Source of the DNA: JAVMKJ01 sp031732875
GTDB lineage: Bacteria; Pseudomonadota; Gammaproteobacteria; Competibacterales; Competibacteraceae
Direction: 5' to 3'
Assembly (NCBI GenBank): GCA_031732875.1
Contig: JAVMKL010000201.1
Span: 1 to 22,098, forward strand
Length of the DNA stretch: 22,098 nt
The notes beneath the pieces were generated by a model. That model worked only from the letters and a program-made list of their open reading frames with translations. It did not search any database and was not told where the DNA came from. Position 1 is the stretch's first letter. Every line of letters begins with the position of its first letter. Below are positions 1 through 8,683 of the stretch, one piece after another. A program made the translations under genes and the position numbers.

Positions 1-64
1 CGCGAGTTATTCTCGCCCCCCGCTGCTACAACAGCATGAGGTGGTAGGTAGTTACTTTTTCTTT

Positions 65-70
65 TATATT
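65..70 (+). promoter_or_regulatory. possible -10 box upstream of the first export gene
   Basis: The first 106 bases contain no gene. A short T-rich stretch ends in TATATT at 65-70, a fair match to a sigma-70 -10 element, and lies 36 bases before the TTG start of the export lipoprotein gene. No convincing -35 hexamer is found 16-18 bases upstream, and the operon may start outside the window. The call rests on one hexamer only. Confidence 0.2.
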
Positions 71-106
71 CCCCAGTGGAGGGGGGTACAAGAGGGGTAA
101 GCGAGT

Positions 107-889
107 TTGTCGAAGGGAAGAGTTCTCATGTGCGTGGCCCTGCCCGCGGCCTTGTTCGGAATCGTCTCCTGTGCCGGCACGAATCAGCCCACGACCGATG
201 CGGGTACCACTGCCGTTCCCGCGATTGCCCGGGTTCCGTCCGCGGATCCGTCCGGATCGCCAGCGGTTCCCGCGGTCGCCGGCGCCACAGTCGCCAAAGC
301 TGCTCTCCCTTCTTCCGGGAATGCGCCGGGGGGGTTAAAGGAGTATCAGATCGGTCCGCAGGATCTGCTCAAGGTTGAGGTTTTCGGAGTTCCGGACTTG
401 AATCGTTCCGTTCGGGTCAATTCCAACGGTCAGATTTCTCTACCATTGCTCGGTTTGGTCCAGGCGGGCGGCATGACCGCCGAGAAACTGGCGGCCGACA
501 TCGCCGCCCGGCTGGCCAAGGATTATCTGCAGAACCCTCAGGTCACCATCTTCATCGAGGAATTCACCAGCCAGCGGGTAACGGTGGTGGGCGCGGTCAA
601 GAATCCGGGCGTTTATCCGCTCAAGGGACGGACCACCCTGTTGCAAGTAGTAGCGGCCGCCGGCGATCCCACCACCGTGGCCAAACAAGGTTCGGTCAGG
701 GTTCTGCGCAACGAATCGGACGGTAGCCGTAAGTTGTTGGAATACGATCTGGAGGCCATTCGCGATGGCAACCTTCCAGATCCCGAAGTTTTGGGCGAGG
801 ACGTAGTCCAGGTCGAGACATCGGCGGTCAAGGCGACGGCCAAGCAGGTCATGGAGTTCGTCATGCCGTTCTGGATTTTCGCGCCCTAA
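107..889 (+). CDS. Wza-like polysaccharide export lipoprotein (poly-export / SLBB)
   Basis: Outer-membrane lipoprotein of the polysaccharide export family, expected to form the periplasm-to-exterior channel for polymer leaving through a Wzc-type complex. The 260-residue product starts with a basic n-region, a hydrophobic stretch and a lipobox IVSC, with lipidated Cys22. After a low-complexity Ala/Pro/Ser linker (about 25-75) comes the poly-export domain (about 80-150, beginning EYQIGPQDLLKVEVFG) and an SLBB domain (about 153-200, VVGAVKNPGVYPLKG). The TTG start at 107 is preferred because AGAGGGG lies 9-10 bases upstream and it supplies Lys/Arg for the signal peptide; an ATG at 128 also reaches the lipobox but gives no positive n-region. 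The protein is short compared with E. coli Wza and lacks an obvious C-terminal amphipathic helix region. The next gene encodes its usual partner, the co-polymerase/kinase. Confidence 0.9.
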   Translation: MSKGRVLMCVALPAALFGIVSCAGTNQPTTDAGTTAVPAIARVPSADPSGSPAVPAVAGATVAKAALPSSGNAPGGLKEYQIGPQDLLKVEVFGVPDLNRSVRVNSNGQISLPLLGLVQAGGMTAEKLAADIAARLAKDYLQNPQVTIFIEEFTSQRVTVVGAVKNPGVYPLKGRTTLLQVVAAAGDPTTVAKQGSVRVLRNESDGSRKLLEYDLEAIRDGNLPDPEVLGEDVVQVETSAVKATAKQVMEFVMPFWIFAP

Positions 890-939
890 GCCGGTCGCGC
901 CCCATTTCCCCATTGATATGCATTGAACGGGTCGTCTGA

Positions 940-3216
940 ATGAGTACCCCCGAACTGCCCAATCACCCCAATCCCGACCCACATCCACCGGGCCGGGCAC
1001 TGACCGAACATCCGGCTGGTTTTCCCATTCAGGCCCCCGCGCCGCGATCCTCTGCCTACGAGGAAGAACTGGAAGGCGAGGGATTCAATCTCCGCGAACT
1101 CTGGCAAGTCATCGTCAAGCGCCGTTGGACCATTATCATTTTCACCGGCATCGTGGTCGCGGCGGTGGTGACCTCCACTTATCTGAAGACCCCCATTTAC
1201 CGCGCCAGCCTGACCCTGCAGATCGATCGCGAGGATATCAAGGTTTTCGATAAGGAAATGCAGCCGGTCGATGTCGCCATTGGTGGTCTGGACTACCTGC
1301 AGACCCAGTACGGGTTGCTGAAAAGTCGCAGCTTGGCGCTGCGGATAGTCAACCAAATGGGTTTGGCCGACCGTCCGGCGGCAATCCCGCTCTCGAAAAC
1401 CAGCGATGCGGAGGATGCGAAGTTGCCGGAGCCGGCACCGGACAGCGCCCGAATCGAGGGAGCCATCAATGGAGTCCTGGGCGGTCTGACGGTCGAGCCG
1501 GTGCGCAACTCCCGGCTAGTGCGCTTGTATTACGATAGCCCCAATCCCAAACTGGCGGCCGCCATCCTCAACAATCTGGCCAAGGCCTACATCAACCTGA
1601 ATCTGGAGCGACGCTTCGAAGCCACCACCTACGCTCGCAACTTCCTCCAGGAGCGCCTGCAGCAGGTCAAGGCCAAGCTGGAGGAGTCGGAGCGGGAAAT
1701 GATCGAGTTCGCCCGTCGGGAAGAAATCGTCAACGTCGACGGCAAGGAGAGCGTCGTCGCCCAGAACCTGGCGGCCGCCAACACCGCGCTGGGTGAGGCG
1801 GAAAGGCGGCGGATCGCCAGTGAGGCGGTATACCGGCAGATGTTAAACGCCCGCGGCCAAGGGTTGAGCCAGGTGCTGGACAGCAAAATCATCCAGGATC
1901 TCAAGCAGACCAAGGCCAAGCTGGAATCTCAGTATCAGGACAACCTCACCATCTACAAGCCGGCCTATCCGACCATGGTTCAACTGCGCAACCAGATCGG
2001 TCAGATCGATAGCATGATCGGTCAGGAAATCGGCAACATCCGGGCGGCGATCACCGCCAATTATGAGGCAGCCAAGGCCGAGGAGGCGCTGCTGCGAACC
2101 AACCTCGACCAGCTCAAGCAGGAAATGCTGGCGCTACAGAACCGCAGCATCCAGTTCAATATTCTGCGCCGCGAGGTGGACACCAACCGCCAGCTCTACG
2201 ACGGGCTGCTGCAGCGTTTCAAGGAAGTCGGAGTGGCCGCCGGCGTGGGTACCAACAACATCTCGATCGTGGACGAGGCCAAGGCGCCAACTTGGCCCTA
2301 CACGCCCGATATGCGCAAGAGCGCCTGGATCGCGTTGATTCTGGGCTTGCTGGGCGGCATCGGTCTGGCATTCCTGTTCGAACATCTCGACGATACCGTC
2401 CGCCGACCGGAGGATTTGGAAAAACTGCTGGCTCTGCCGGTGCTGGGGGTGATTCCCATGACCAAACAGGATGGCGGCGACGGCCGGCCCATCACCCTGA
2501 TCGGTCACGACGACCCCCGCTCGGCTTTCGCCGAGGCCTACCGCTCGGTACGCACCGCCTTGCAGTTCTCGACCGCCAGCGGCGTGCCCCGGTTGCTGAC
2601 CGTGACCAGCGCCATGGTTGGCGAGGGCAAGAGCACCACGGCGGTCAGTCTGGCGATCCAGTTCGCCCAAGCCGGCAAGCGGACGCTGTTGATCGAGGCC
2701 GACCTGCGCAAGCCCTCTCTCCACCGCACGCTCAAGCTCGACAATCAGGTTGGGTTGACCAACTACCTGGCCGGTGGAGACGCGCAGCCCATCGATATCA
2801 CTCGACCGACCCATGTCGCCAACCTGTTCGCCATTCCAGCCGGACCCCTGCCTCCCAATCCGGCCGAACTGCTTTCGTCGGCACGGATGGTCGCGCTCCT
2901 CGCCCTAGCCGCCGAAAAATTCGATCAGGTGGTCTTGGACAGCCCGCCTTTGCTGGGTCTGGCCGACGCGCTGATCATCGGCAATCTTTGCGAGGGGACG
3001 CTGCTGGCCGTCGAGATGGGCAGCACCCCACGCAGTTACGTGCAGGGCGCGCTCAAGCGGCTGCGCGGGGCGAGAGTCCACGTGTTGGGCGCCATCCTGA
3101 CCAAGCTGGAGGCCCGGCCGGGCGCCTACGGTTACTACCGCAGCTATTATTACTATCACACCGATTACTACGGCGAAACCGTGCCCGATGCCAAGCAGAT
3201 GCCGGCCCAGGGGTGA
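940..3216 (+). CDS. Wzc-like chain-length regulator fused to BY-kinase
   Basis: Inner-membrane polysaccharide co-polymerase and bacterial tyrosine autokinase in one 758-residue chain, as in Wzc. A Wzz/GNVR periplasmic part lies between a membrane helix at about 62-83 (WTIIIFTGIVVAAVV) and a second at about 460-483 (IALILGLLGGIGLAFLF), with long coiled-coil sequence at about 220-400. The cytoplasmic kinase has Walker A (VGEGKSTT, near 560), Walker A' (LLIEADLRKP, near 585-593) and Walker B (VVLDSPP, near 662). The C-terminus carries a tyrosine cluster (YGYYRSYYYY, about 728-745), the usual autophosphorylation tail whose cycling controls oligomerisation and polymer length. The N-terminal 60 residues are Pro-rich. 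The ATG at 940 follows the Wza-like gene after 50 bases. No Wzb-type phosphatase is present in the window. The stop codon lies within a GGGGTGA heptad at 3210-3216. Confidence 0.93.
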   Translation: MSTPELPNHPNPDPHPPGRALTEHPAGFPIQAPAPRSSAYEEELEGEGFNLRELWQVIVKRRWTIIIFTGIVVAAVVTSTYLKTPIYRASLTLQIDREDIKVFDKEMQPVDVAIGGLDYLQTQYGLLKSRSLALRIVNQMGLADRPAAIPLSKTSDAEDAKLPEPAPDSARIEGAINGVLGGLTVEPVRNSRLVRLYYDSPNPKLAAAILNNLAKAYINLNLERRFEATTYARNFLQERLQQVKAKLEESEREMIEFARREEIVNVDGKESVVAQNLAAANTALGEAERRRIASEAVYRQMLNARGQGLSQVLDSKIIQDLKQTKAKLESQYQDNLTIYKPAYPTMVQLRNQIGQIDSMIGQEIGNIRAAITANYEAAKAEEALLRTNLDQLKQEMLALQNRSIQFNILRREVDTNRQLYDGLLQRFKEVGVAAGVGTNNISIVDEAKAPTWPYTPDMRKSAWIALILGLLGGIGLAFLFEHLDDTVRRPEDLEKLLALPVLGVIPMTKQDGGDGRPITLIGHDDPRSAFAEAYRSVRTALQFSTASGVPRLLTVTSAMVGEGKSTTAVSLAIQFAQAGKRTLLIEADLRKPSLHRTLKLDNQVGLTNYLAGGDAQPIDITRPTHVANLFAIPAGPLPPNPAELLSSARMVALLALAAEKFDQVVLDSPPLLGLADALIIGNLCEGTLLAVEMGSTPRSYVQGALKRLRGARVHVLGAILTKLEARPGAYGYYRSYYYYHTDYYGETVPDAKQMPAQG

Positions 3217-3238
3217 GGGTCGAGGTTGAGGGGTGAGG
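3210..3238 (+). repeat. degenerate heptad repeats at stop codon (GGGGTGA type)
   Basis: Directly repeated, partly decayed 7-mers (GGGGTGA, GGGTCGA, then GGGGTGA at 3230-3236) fill the junction between the kinase gene and the J-domain gene. The first copy contains the kinase stop codon TGA (3214-3216), and the last copies supply the GAGGGG/GGTGAGG that can serve as ribosome binding site for the ATG at 3242. Cleaner copies of the same family occur at 8684-8704, 18551-18569 and, in reverse orientation, 19853-19915. Confidence 0.6.
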
Positions 3239-3241
3239 ACC

Positions 3242-4927
3242 ATGACCGATCCCGGCCCCGATATCTTCGATCTGGTACTGGCTTGTTACCGGACCCCGCT
3301 GGCGCACCAGGACCGGCTGGCTTCCTCCGCCCCGCTCCCCGACGGTATGAACCGACTGCTGTGGTTGGCCAACGGCTCTCCGGAAGCCTTCGAGGAAGCC
3401 GCGCGCCGGACCGGCGCCCGGCCCGACGAACTGCGGGAAGCCGCCCAGTTTTTTATCCAACAGTTGTGCTTTGTCCGCGGCGCCAACCATTACCGGTTGC
3501 TGGGTCTCGAACCCGATGCCCCCTTCGAGAGGATTAAGGAACACCACCGCCTGCTGATGCGGCTGTTCCATCCCGACCGCGCCGCCGGCCGCGAAACCTG
3601 GACCGATCAGTACGCCGCCCGGGCCAACGAGGCTTGGACCGTGCTGTCCCGGTCGCAGTCCCGCGCCGACTACGACGCCCGATTGCGACGGCTGCCGGAG
3701 CAGGCGCTGGTTGCGAGCCCTGGTACTGCGGTACCGGCCGCTCTCCGATCGCGACCGACCCGCGTCGAACGTCCGCGGCGGCGCTCCTCGAACCGTTCCC
3801 AGCCGCGGTTCGTCCTTTCGCGGCGCTGGCTGCCCGTGCTGGTGCTGGGAGGGGCCGCGCTGGTGGCCGCGCTGGTGGTGGGAGGGGTTTATCTGATCAA
3901 GACGCCGGCTGGTCCCGCCACGTTCGCTCCAGCCGCCACGGCGGATTCCGAACCGTCGGCCACATTCTCCGAATCCGTGGCCGATCGCAGCGCGATCGGC
4001 GCCTTCCTGGCCGTACCGGACTGGCAGTCCCTGGAGCAGCGCGAACAGCAGGCCCGGTGGCAGGCCGCGCGCGCGGCAAGGCAACCCGTGGAACGGATCC
4101 AGCAGGAACAACTTGCGGCTGAAGTGGTGCCGCTGGAGCAGATGCGGGTGGAGCGGGCCCAAATCGAGGAGGAATTGAAAGCCGAGCAGGCGCGAGCGGA
4201 GCAGGCATGGGTCGAGCGATTGGCCGCCGAACAACAGCGGTTGAAACAGTTGCAGGCCGAGCAGGCGCGAATCGAGCAGGCGCGAGTGGAGCGGTTGACC
4301 GCCGAAGAGAGGCGACTGGAGGAATTGCAAGCCGAGCAGGCACGGGCGGAGCAACTCGCCGACGAATTGCGGGCCGAGCGGCGACGGTTGGAGCAGGCGA
4401 GGGTCGGGCAGGCTCGCGCGGAACCGAAACGACTCGAGGAGCAGGCGAAACAAACTCAGGCGGAGCGGGGTCGAGCGGAACCGGTCCGCCCGGAAATCGC
4501 GGCGGCGCGTGCCGTGCCGGTGATGGGGGCCATGCCGGACGAGCGCGAACCGACGGATCGGGAATTGGACGATTTGATCGGTCGCTACGCCACGGCTTAT
4601 CTGCGCGGCGATTTGGATGGTCTGATGAGTTTGTTCGCGCCCGGCGCGCGCGGTAAGGATGGCAGCGATCGCGGCGGCATCCGCCAGGATTATGGGGCAC
4701 TGTTCGGGTCGCACTTCGTCCGGCGGTTTCAGTTGCACGATCTGCGATGGAACCGCAGCTACGGCTCCGCCAACGCTTCCGCCCGCTACGAATTGTGGCT
4801 GCGGCAGCGCGCCGGCGGCGAGTTGGTCCAGTTGACCGGGAATATCCGCTTTGAAGCGCGCAAGCAGGATGGACGGGTTTTAATTCAGGCGATCGATTAC
4901 GATTGGCCGGCGAATCGAGCGGAATAG
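3242..4927 (+). CDS. membrane-anchored J-domain protein with coiled coil and NTF2-like C-terminus
   Basis: Predicted single-pass inner-membrane protein of 561 residues. Residues about 85-145 form a J-domain: the HYRLLGLEPDAP opening, the diagnostic HPD at 110-112 and a closing helix ending in YDARL. An Arg-rich linker (about 150-190) precedes one membrane helix at about 197-219 (VLVLGGAALVAALVVGGVYLI). This is followed by a long Glu/Gln/Arg/Ala coiled coil (about 263-423, with recurrent AEQAR/EQARVE units) and an NTF2/SnoaL-like fold (about 438-560, beginning LDDLIGRYATAYLRGDLDGLM). By the positive-inside rule the J-domain is cytoplasmic, able to stimulate DnaK, and the remainder periplasmic. 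ATG 3242 is chosen over the GTG at 3233 because GAGGGG lies 8 bases upstream. Its role in polysaccharide assembly is inferred from position only. Confidence 0.8.
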   Translation: MTDPGPDIFDLVLACYRTPLAHQDRLASSAPLPDGMNRLLWLANGSPEAFEEAARRTGARPDELREAAQFFIQQLCFVRGANHYRLLGLEPDAPFERIKEHHRLLMRLFHPDRAAGRETWTDQYAARANEAWTVLSRSQSRADYDARLRRLPEQALVASPGTAVPAALRSRPTRVERPRRRSSNRSQPRFVLSRRWLPVLVLGGAALVAALVVGGVYLIKTPAGPATFAPAATADSEPSATFSESVADRSAIGAFLAVPDWQSLEQREQQARWQAARAARQPVERIQQEQLAAEVVPLEQMRVERAQIEEELKAEQARAEQAWVERLAAEQQRLKQLQAEQARIEQARVERLTAEERRLEELQAEQARAEQLADELRAERRRLEQARVGQARAEPKRLEEQAKQTQAERGRAEPVRPEIAAARAVPVMGAMPDEREPTDRELDDLIGRYATAYLRGDLDGLMSLFAPGARGKDGSDRGGIRQDYGALFGSHFVRRFQLHDLRWNRSYGSANASARYELWLRQRAGGELVQLTGNIRFEARKQDGRVLIQAIDYDWPANRAE

Positions 4928-4951
4928 CTCTCGAACGGACGAACGCACGAA

Positions 4952-6190
4952 ATGTGGATGACGAGGAACGCGATCAGGGGTGGTGGGTTGTTGCTGGTGG
5001 CCGTGCTGCTGGCCTGGCGGGTGCTGGTTAACGGACTGGCCGAATATTACGCTGGTCAGGAGACATCGGAGGGGGTATCCGCCGCGCTGCGCTGGCGCGC
5101 CGACCAGCCAGAGGCGCTCTACCAGCGAGGGCTGGCATCGAACGAGCGCGAGCCGGCCGCCAGCGGACGATGGTTCCAGGCGGCAATCTGGGCCGATCCC
5201 ACCGATGCCTTGGCGTTTCTGGCGCTAGCGGAGCTTTGGGGCGGGTCCGGGCGCCAGCCGGCCGCCGCCGGTCTGGTGGAGATCGCCGATGCCTTGGCTC
5301 CCATGCGCAGTCCGGCCTTGGCGCGGTCGGCGGCTTTCTGGCTGAACCAGAACCGGCCGGACCGGGCGCTGGAGCGTTGGAGCATGCTGTTGCGGACCCG
5401 ACCGCAGGCCGCCGGGCAATTGTATCCGGTACTCCTGCGGTTGGCCGACGATCCCGCGGCTCAGCCCTTGTTGCAGCCCTTGTTGGACAAGCCGCCCGAA
5501 TGGTGGGACGGGTTCTTTGCCTACGCGGCGGCGAACGCGGAGCGGCCCGAGACGGTGGTGTTCCTGTACCAGCATCGCAACCGGGCCGGTGGGTTGCCGG
5601 ATATCGCCGAACAGCGGGTTTACCTGGATCGCTTGTGGAAGGAAGGGCGCTGGCTGGAGGCCTATCTGGCTTGGCTGAGCGGGTTGGACGAGCGGCGGCA
5701 GCAAGGCTTGGGCAATCTCTACAACGGCGGTTTCGAATTACCGGTCACCGGGATGGGCTTCGACTGGCGGACGACGCCACCGCGAGGGGTAACGGTCGAG
5801 ACCGTCGACAGTTACGGCACGCGCGGCGGCCGGGCCCTGCACGTGGCGTTCGATGGCCAGCGGGTGCGTTTCCAGCATGTCTACCAGCCGTTATATCTGG
5901 AACCGGGCCGGTACCAGTTGCGGGGGCGGGTGCGGCCGGATGGATTGTCGCTGGAGCGGGGGTTGCGCTGGGTTGTGCGATGCAACAAAACGGATGCCCG
6001 ACCGCTGGCGGAAAGCGAATCCTTCGCAGGCAAAGACGACTGGCGGCTCTTCACCCTGGATTTTACAGTGCCGGAGATGGATTGCCCGGTTCAGTTGTTG
6101 CGGCTGGAGCTGGAAGAGCGGGCGGGTTCCGACCTTGGGGTTGAAGGCGGCGTCTGGTTCGACGATCTGGCGATCAACCGGCGGGGCTAG
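4952..6190 (+). CDS. membrane-anchored TPR protein with lectin-like C-terminal domain
   Basis: Protein of 412 residues with one N-terminal hydrophobic helix (about 10-26, GGGLLLVAVLLAWRVLV) that would act as a signal anchor. Residues about 45-240 are helical and TPR-like (EALYQRGLASNE, DALAFLALAELW, PDRALERWSMLLRTRP). The C-terminal part (about 254-411) opens with NGGFELPVTGMGFDW and continues with beta-rich sequence including RALHVAFDGQRVRFQHVYQP and LEPGRYQLRGRVRPDG. This layout resembles CBM4/9-type jelly-roll carbohydrate-binding modules. It could hold nascent polymer in the periplasm while the TPRs contact export proteins, but that is inference. It starts 24 bases after the J-domain gene and is presumably co-transcribed. 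No catalytic residues are recognised, and the exact family is not known to me. Confidence 0.7.
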   Translation: MWMTRNAIRGGGLLLVAVLLAWRVLVNGLAEYYAGQETSEGVSAALRWRADQPEALYQRGLASNEREPAASGRWFQAAIWADPTDALAFLALAELWGGSGRQPAAAGLVEIADALAPMRSPALARSAAFWLNQNRPDRALERWSMLLRTRPQAAGQLYPVLLRLADDPAAQPLLQPLLDKPPEWWDGFFAYAAANAERPETVVFLYQHRNRAGGLPDIAEQRVYLDRLWKEGRWLEAYLAWLSGLDERRQQGLGNLYNGGFELPVTGMGFDWRTTPPRGVTVETVDSYGTRGGRALHVAFDGQRVRFQHVYQPLYLEPGRYQLRGRVRPDGLSLERGLRWVVRCNKTDARPLAESESFAGKDDWRLFTLDFTVPEMDCPVQLLRLELEERAGSDLGVEGGVWFDDLAINRRG

Positions 6191-6215
6191 GGCTGGCTGG
6201 AATCGCGGGCGTCGG

Positions 6216-6281
6216 TTCTCGGCGGAGAAACTTTTTCTGGCAACGATCCATCATGGTTTGAGGTATTATTTTATTTATTAT
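6216..6281 (+). promoter_or_regulatory. AT-rich junction: weak terminator-like hairpin, then -10-like boxes
   Basis: The 167 bases between the TPR gene and the FecR-like gene contain a small stem-loop (TTCTC 6216-6220 / GAGAA 6225-6229, loop GGCG) followed by AC and five T's (6232-6236). An AT island follows, unlike the GC-rich surroundings, with TATTAT at 6264-6269 and 6276-6281. This could be a weak terminator followed by a fresh promoter, making 6358 the start of a new transcript. The stem is only 5 bp and no -35 stands out. Confidence 0.25.
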
Positions 6282-6357
6282 CGAAGGGGTAGCCGCCCGA
6301 GGCTGGTTAGGCGGTGGATCGGGTAGCAATGGCCGTGGGATGGAGGTTTCCTAGATC

Positions 6358-7128
6358 ATGAACGTGCGATATGCGACGGCAAGTCTGGTGCTATTGCTGG
6401 CGGGATACGCCGCCAACGCTGGCGCGGTGGAGCCCTCGGCCCTGCTGCGGCAGCCGCAGGGGCGGGTATTCGTCGGGCAGACCACGGCGATGCAGCCGGC
6501 ACGGCCGGGAATGCCGCTGTACGCCGGCGACCGGGTCGTGGCCGTGTCCGGGGGGCGGGCGGAGGTGGTTTATCCGGACGGGTGCGCGATTGAGGTGCCG
6601 GGCGGCAGCCTTCTGGCGGTCAGGGGACCGGAGCAATGCCGGACGGGGCAGGCCCGAATCCGCGCCGTCGAGGGGTTCCAGAACCCGCGAATCGGCCAAG
6701 CGGGTCCGCTGCCTGGTCGGGGTGGCGGGGGTGGTTTGGGAAGCGCGGGTCCGGCGCCCGACCAGGGTGGCACGGGTAGCGGTGATCTGAAAGCCGTCCT
6801 GAAACAGCCGCGGGGTAACGTATCCATCGGCCAGGGTGGTGGCACAATACCAGCCAAACCGGACATGACGGTGTTTTCCGACAACCGGATCATCGTCAGG
6901 GGCGCCGATAGTCAGGTTACCTTGGTTTTCGGTGATCGCTGTTCGGTGACGCTGGAAGGCGAGCAAAATGTACTGATAGACGAGTTGGTGAAAAATCTGT
7001 TTGAGACCAGGTGCGAGGGCATTTTCGCGACGCGGACTCTGGTGGTGATCGGCGGGGTTGTTGCCTTGGCCGTGATAGCGTCGAGAAACAACGATGACAA
7101 CCCACCTGTCAGTCCCGCCAGGCCTTAG
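6358..7128 (+). CDS. secreted protein with duplicated FecR-like domain and C-terminal membrane helix
   Basis: A 256-residue exported protein with a signal peptide (MNVRYATASLVLLLAGYAANAGA, cleavage near 21-23). The mature part has two copies of one domain. Copy 1 is about 29-94 (LLRQPQGRVFVGQ, MPLYAGDRVV, VVYPDGCAIEV); copy 2 is about 147-219 (VLKQPRGNVSIGQ, MTVFSDNRII, LVFGDRCSVTL). They are joined by a Gly/Pro-rich linker (about 112-143). Each copy holds two cysteines in equivalent places (C76/C94 and C195/C219), suggesting one disulfide per domain in the periplasm. A C-terminal hydrophobic helix (about 226-242) ends in a short NNDDNPP tail. The GGRAEVVYPDG-type core resembles FecR-like beta domains, but the family assignment is tentative. 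GGAGG lies 11 bases before the ATG. It sits directly before the Wzy-like gene, which begins 16 bases after its stop. Confidence 0.65.
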   Translation: MNVRYATASLVLLLAGYAANAGAVEPSALLRQPQGRVFVGQTTAMQPARPGMPLYAGDRVVAVSGGRAEVVYPDGCAIEVPGGSLLAVRGPEQCRTGQARIRAVEGFQNPRIGQAGPLPGRGGGGGLGSAGPAPDQGGTGSGDLKAVLKQPRGNVSIGQGGGTIPAKPDMTVFSDNRIIVRGADSQVTLVFGDRCSVTLEGEQNVLIDELVKNLFETRCEGIFATRTLVVIGGVVALAVIASRNNDDNPPVSPARP

Positions 7129-7144
7129 TTCCGATCACTGAAGA

Positions 7145-8683
7145 ATGATGTTGGAAGTCCAACCGAACCGCGCCGGCGACCCAGGCGCGGTTCTTTTTTA
7201 TGGCCTCGCCGCATTGCTGGTGTTCGCGCCGCTGTATTGGGGCGGCAATCTGCCCCTGCCGCTCATGGTTATGGAATTGACGGCGCTGGCGTTGCTGGTT
7301 TGGCGGTTCTGGCGGTCGCCGGTGGAAGGACAGCCGCTATCCCGCACGGCTTGGGGTTTCCTGGCCTTGCTGTTTCTGTTACCGCTGACGCAATTGCTAC
7401 CGGTGCCCATGGCGCTCTGGGCCAGCCTGCCGGGTCGGTCGTTTTATGCCGGGGCGTTCGCTCGAGCAGGTGATGGCGGCGCTGGTTTCGAATGGCGGGC
7501 GATCTCGTTGATCCCGACCGCGACCGAGTCCGCCTGGCTCTCGTTGTTGCCGTTGCTGGCGGTGTTTCTGGTGGTGCTCGATCTGACCAGCCGACAAGTG
7601 CTGAGACTGGTGTTGGTGTTCCTGGGCATTGCGGTCGGCGAGGCCTTGCTGGGCCTGATTCAATACGGCGACGGGCCGGACAGCCTGTTCCGACTGGGTA
7701 ACACCTTCATGAGCGGCAGTGCCTCGGGCACCTACATCAACCGCAATCATCTGGCTGGCCTGTTGGAGATGGCTCTGCCGGTCGGATTGGCGCTGCTGGC
7801 CGCCACGGTCGGTCACGGCCGGCCCTGGCACTCCAGCGGAAGCCGGGGGCGAAGCGGGCGTACGTTTCGACAGTGGCTGGCCCGATTTAGCGTGGCGCGG
7901 ATCAATCAGGCAGCCGTTTTCGGCGCGATGTCGCTGGCGATCCTGCTGGGTCTGATCTTCACTCGTTCCCGCGCCGGAGTGAGTTTGGCGATGACCGGCA
8001 TCCTGCTGTGCACCCTGATCTTCTCCTACCGGCTGGGCGGACGGAACGCCTACGGACTCATCGGCACCTTCACCGCGATCGGGGTCGGACTGGCGAGCCT
8101 GATCGGCCTGGCGCCGATCTGGAGCCGGTTCGCGTACTCGGATCCGATCGAGGACGGGCGCTGGCGGATTTACGACGCCACGGTCCAGGCGATCGGCGAA
8201 TTTTTCCCGCTGGGCAGCGGCGCGGGAACTTTCATGGATGTATTGCGGCGGTTTCATCCGGTGGATTTGCCGGGGGTGACCATCAACCGCGCTCACAACG
8301 ACTATTTGGAATGGATGCTGGAATTCGGGCTGATCGCGGTGCTGCTGGTTGCGGCCTGGCTGGCATTTTATATCCGCCAATGGGGGCGGGTGTGGAAACG
8401 CGGCGAGTGGATTTCGTTCCGATTTGCGCAAGCGGGGGCGGGTATCGCGCTATTATTGATGATGCTGCACGCGCTGGTCGACTTCAACCTGCGGATTCCG
8501 GCCAATGCGCTGTTCGCGGCATTCCTGGCCGCTGTTTTTTTCCACCGCCCGCTGGAAGAGGGGCGGTCGCCATCGCGCCGGCGACGCCAGCCGTCCGGAG
8601 ACGGCGAAGGGGGGGGCAAACCGACACCGCCGCCGACCTACGAGATTCCGCCGGAGAATCAGGCTAATCCGTTCGCGTCGTGA
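7145..8683 (+). CDS. Wzy / O-antigen-ligase-family polysaccharide polymerase
   Basis: Polytopic inner-membrane protein of 512 residues with about ten or more hydrophobic segments, the first near 15-35 and the last near 435-465. Hallmarks of the Wzy_C / O-antigen ligase superfamily are visible: the loop GTYINRNHLAG (about 195-205) and, in the large periplasmic loop, PLGSGAGTFMDVLRRF followed by INRAHNDYLEWMLEFG (about 378-393). It would polymerise undecaprenyl-linked repeat units or transfer finished polymer; the two activities cannot be told apart from sequence. The C-terminal 45 residues are polar, Arg/Pro-rich and probably cytoplasmic. It uses ATG 7145, with another ATG directly after it. 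Its position after the Wza- and Wzc-like genes fits a Wzy-dependent system, although no Wzx flippase is in the window. Its stop codon opens a heptad array. Confidence 0.85.
   Translation: MMLEVQPNRAGDPGAVLFYGLAALLVFAPLYWGGNLPLPLMVMELTALALLVWRFWRSPVEGQPLSRTAWGFLALLFLLPLTQLLPVPMALWASLPGRSFYAGAFARAGDGGAGFEWRAISLIPTATESAWLSLLPLLAVFLVVLDLTSRQVLRLVLVFLGIAVGEALLGLIQYGDGPDSLFRLGNTFMSGSASGTYINRNHLAGLLEMALPVGLALLAATVGHGRPWHSSGSRGRSGRTFRQWLARFSVARINQAAVFGAMSLAILLGLIFTRSRAGVSLAMTGILLCTLIFSYRLGGRNAYGLIGTFTAIGVGLASLIGLAPIWSRFAYSDPIEDGRWRIYDATVQAIGEFFPLGSGAGTFMDVLRRFHPVDLPGVTINRAHNDYLEWMLEFGLIAVLLVAAWLAFYIRQWGRVWKRGEWISFRFAQAGAGIALLLMMLHALVDFNLRIPANALFAAFLAAVFFHRPLEEGRSPSRRRRQPSGDGEGGGKPTPPPTYEIPPENQANPFAS

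Noticed and set aside
40..51. ops-like GGTGGTAGGTAG in the leader of the first export gene
   Set aside because: Only 8 of 12 positions match ops, including mismatches at conserved positions 3 and 11, and it lies upstream of the only -10-like box seen. Not enough to call a second ops site.
3053..4738. Long open frame of 561 codons on the - strand opposite the J-domain gene
   Set aside because: It is a shadow of the GC-rich + strand gene: low-complexity Arg/Leu/Pro/Gln composition, no recognisable domain, and it overlaps two well-supported genes.
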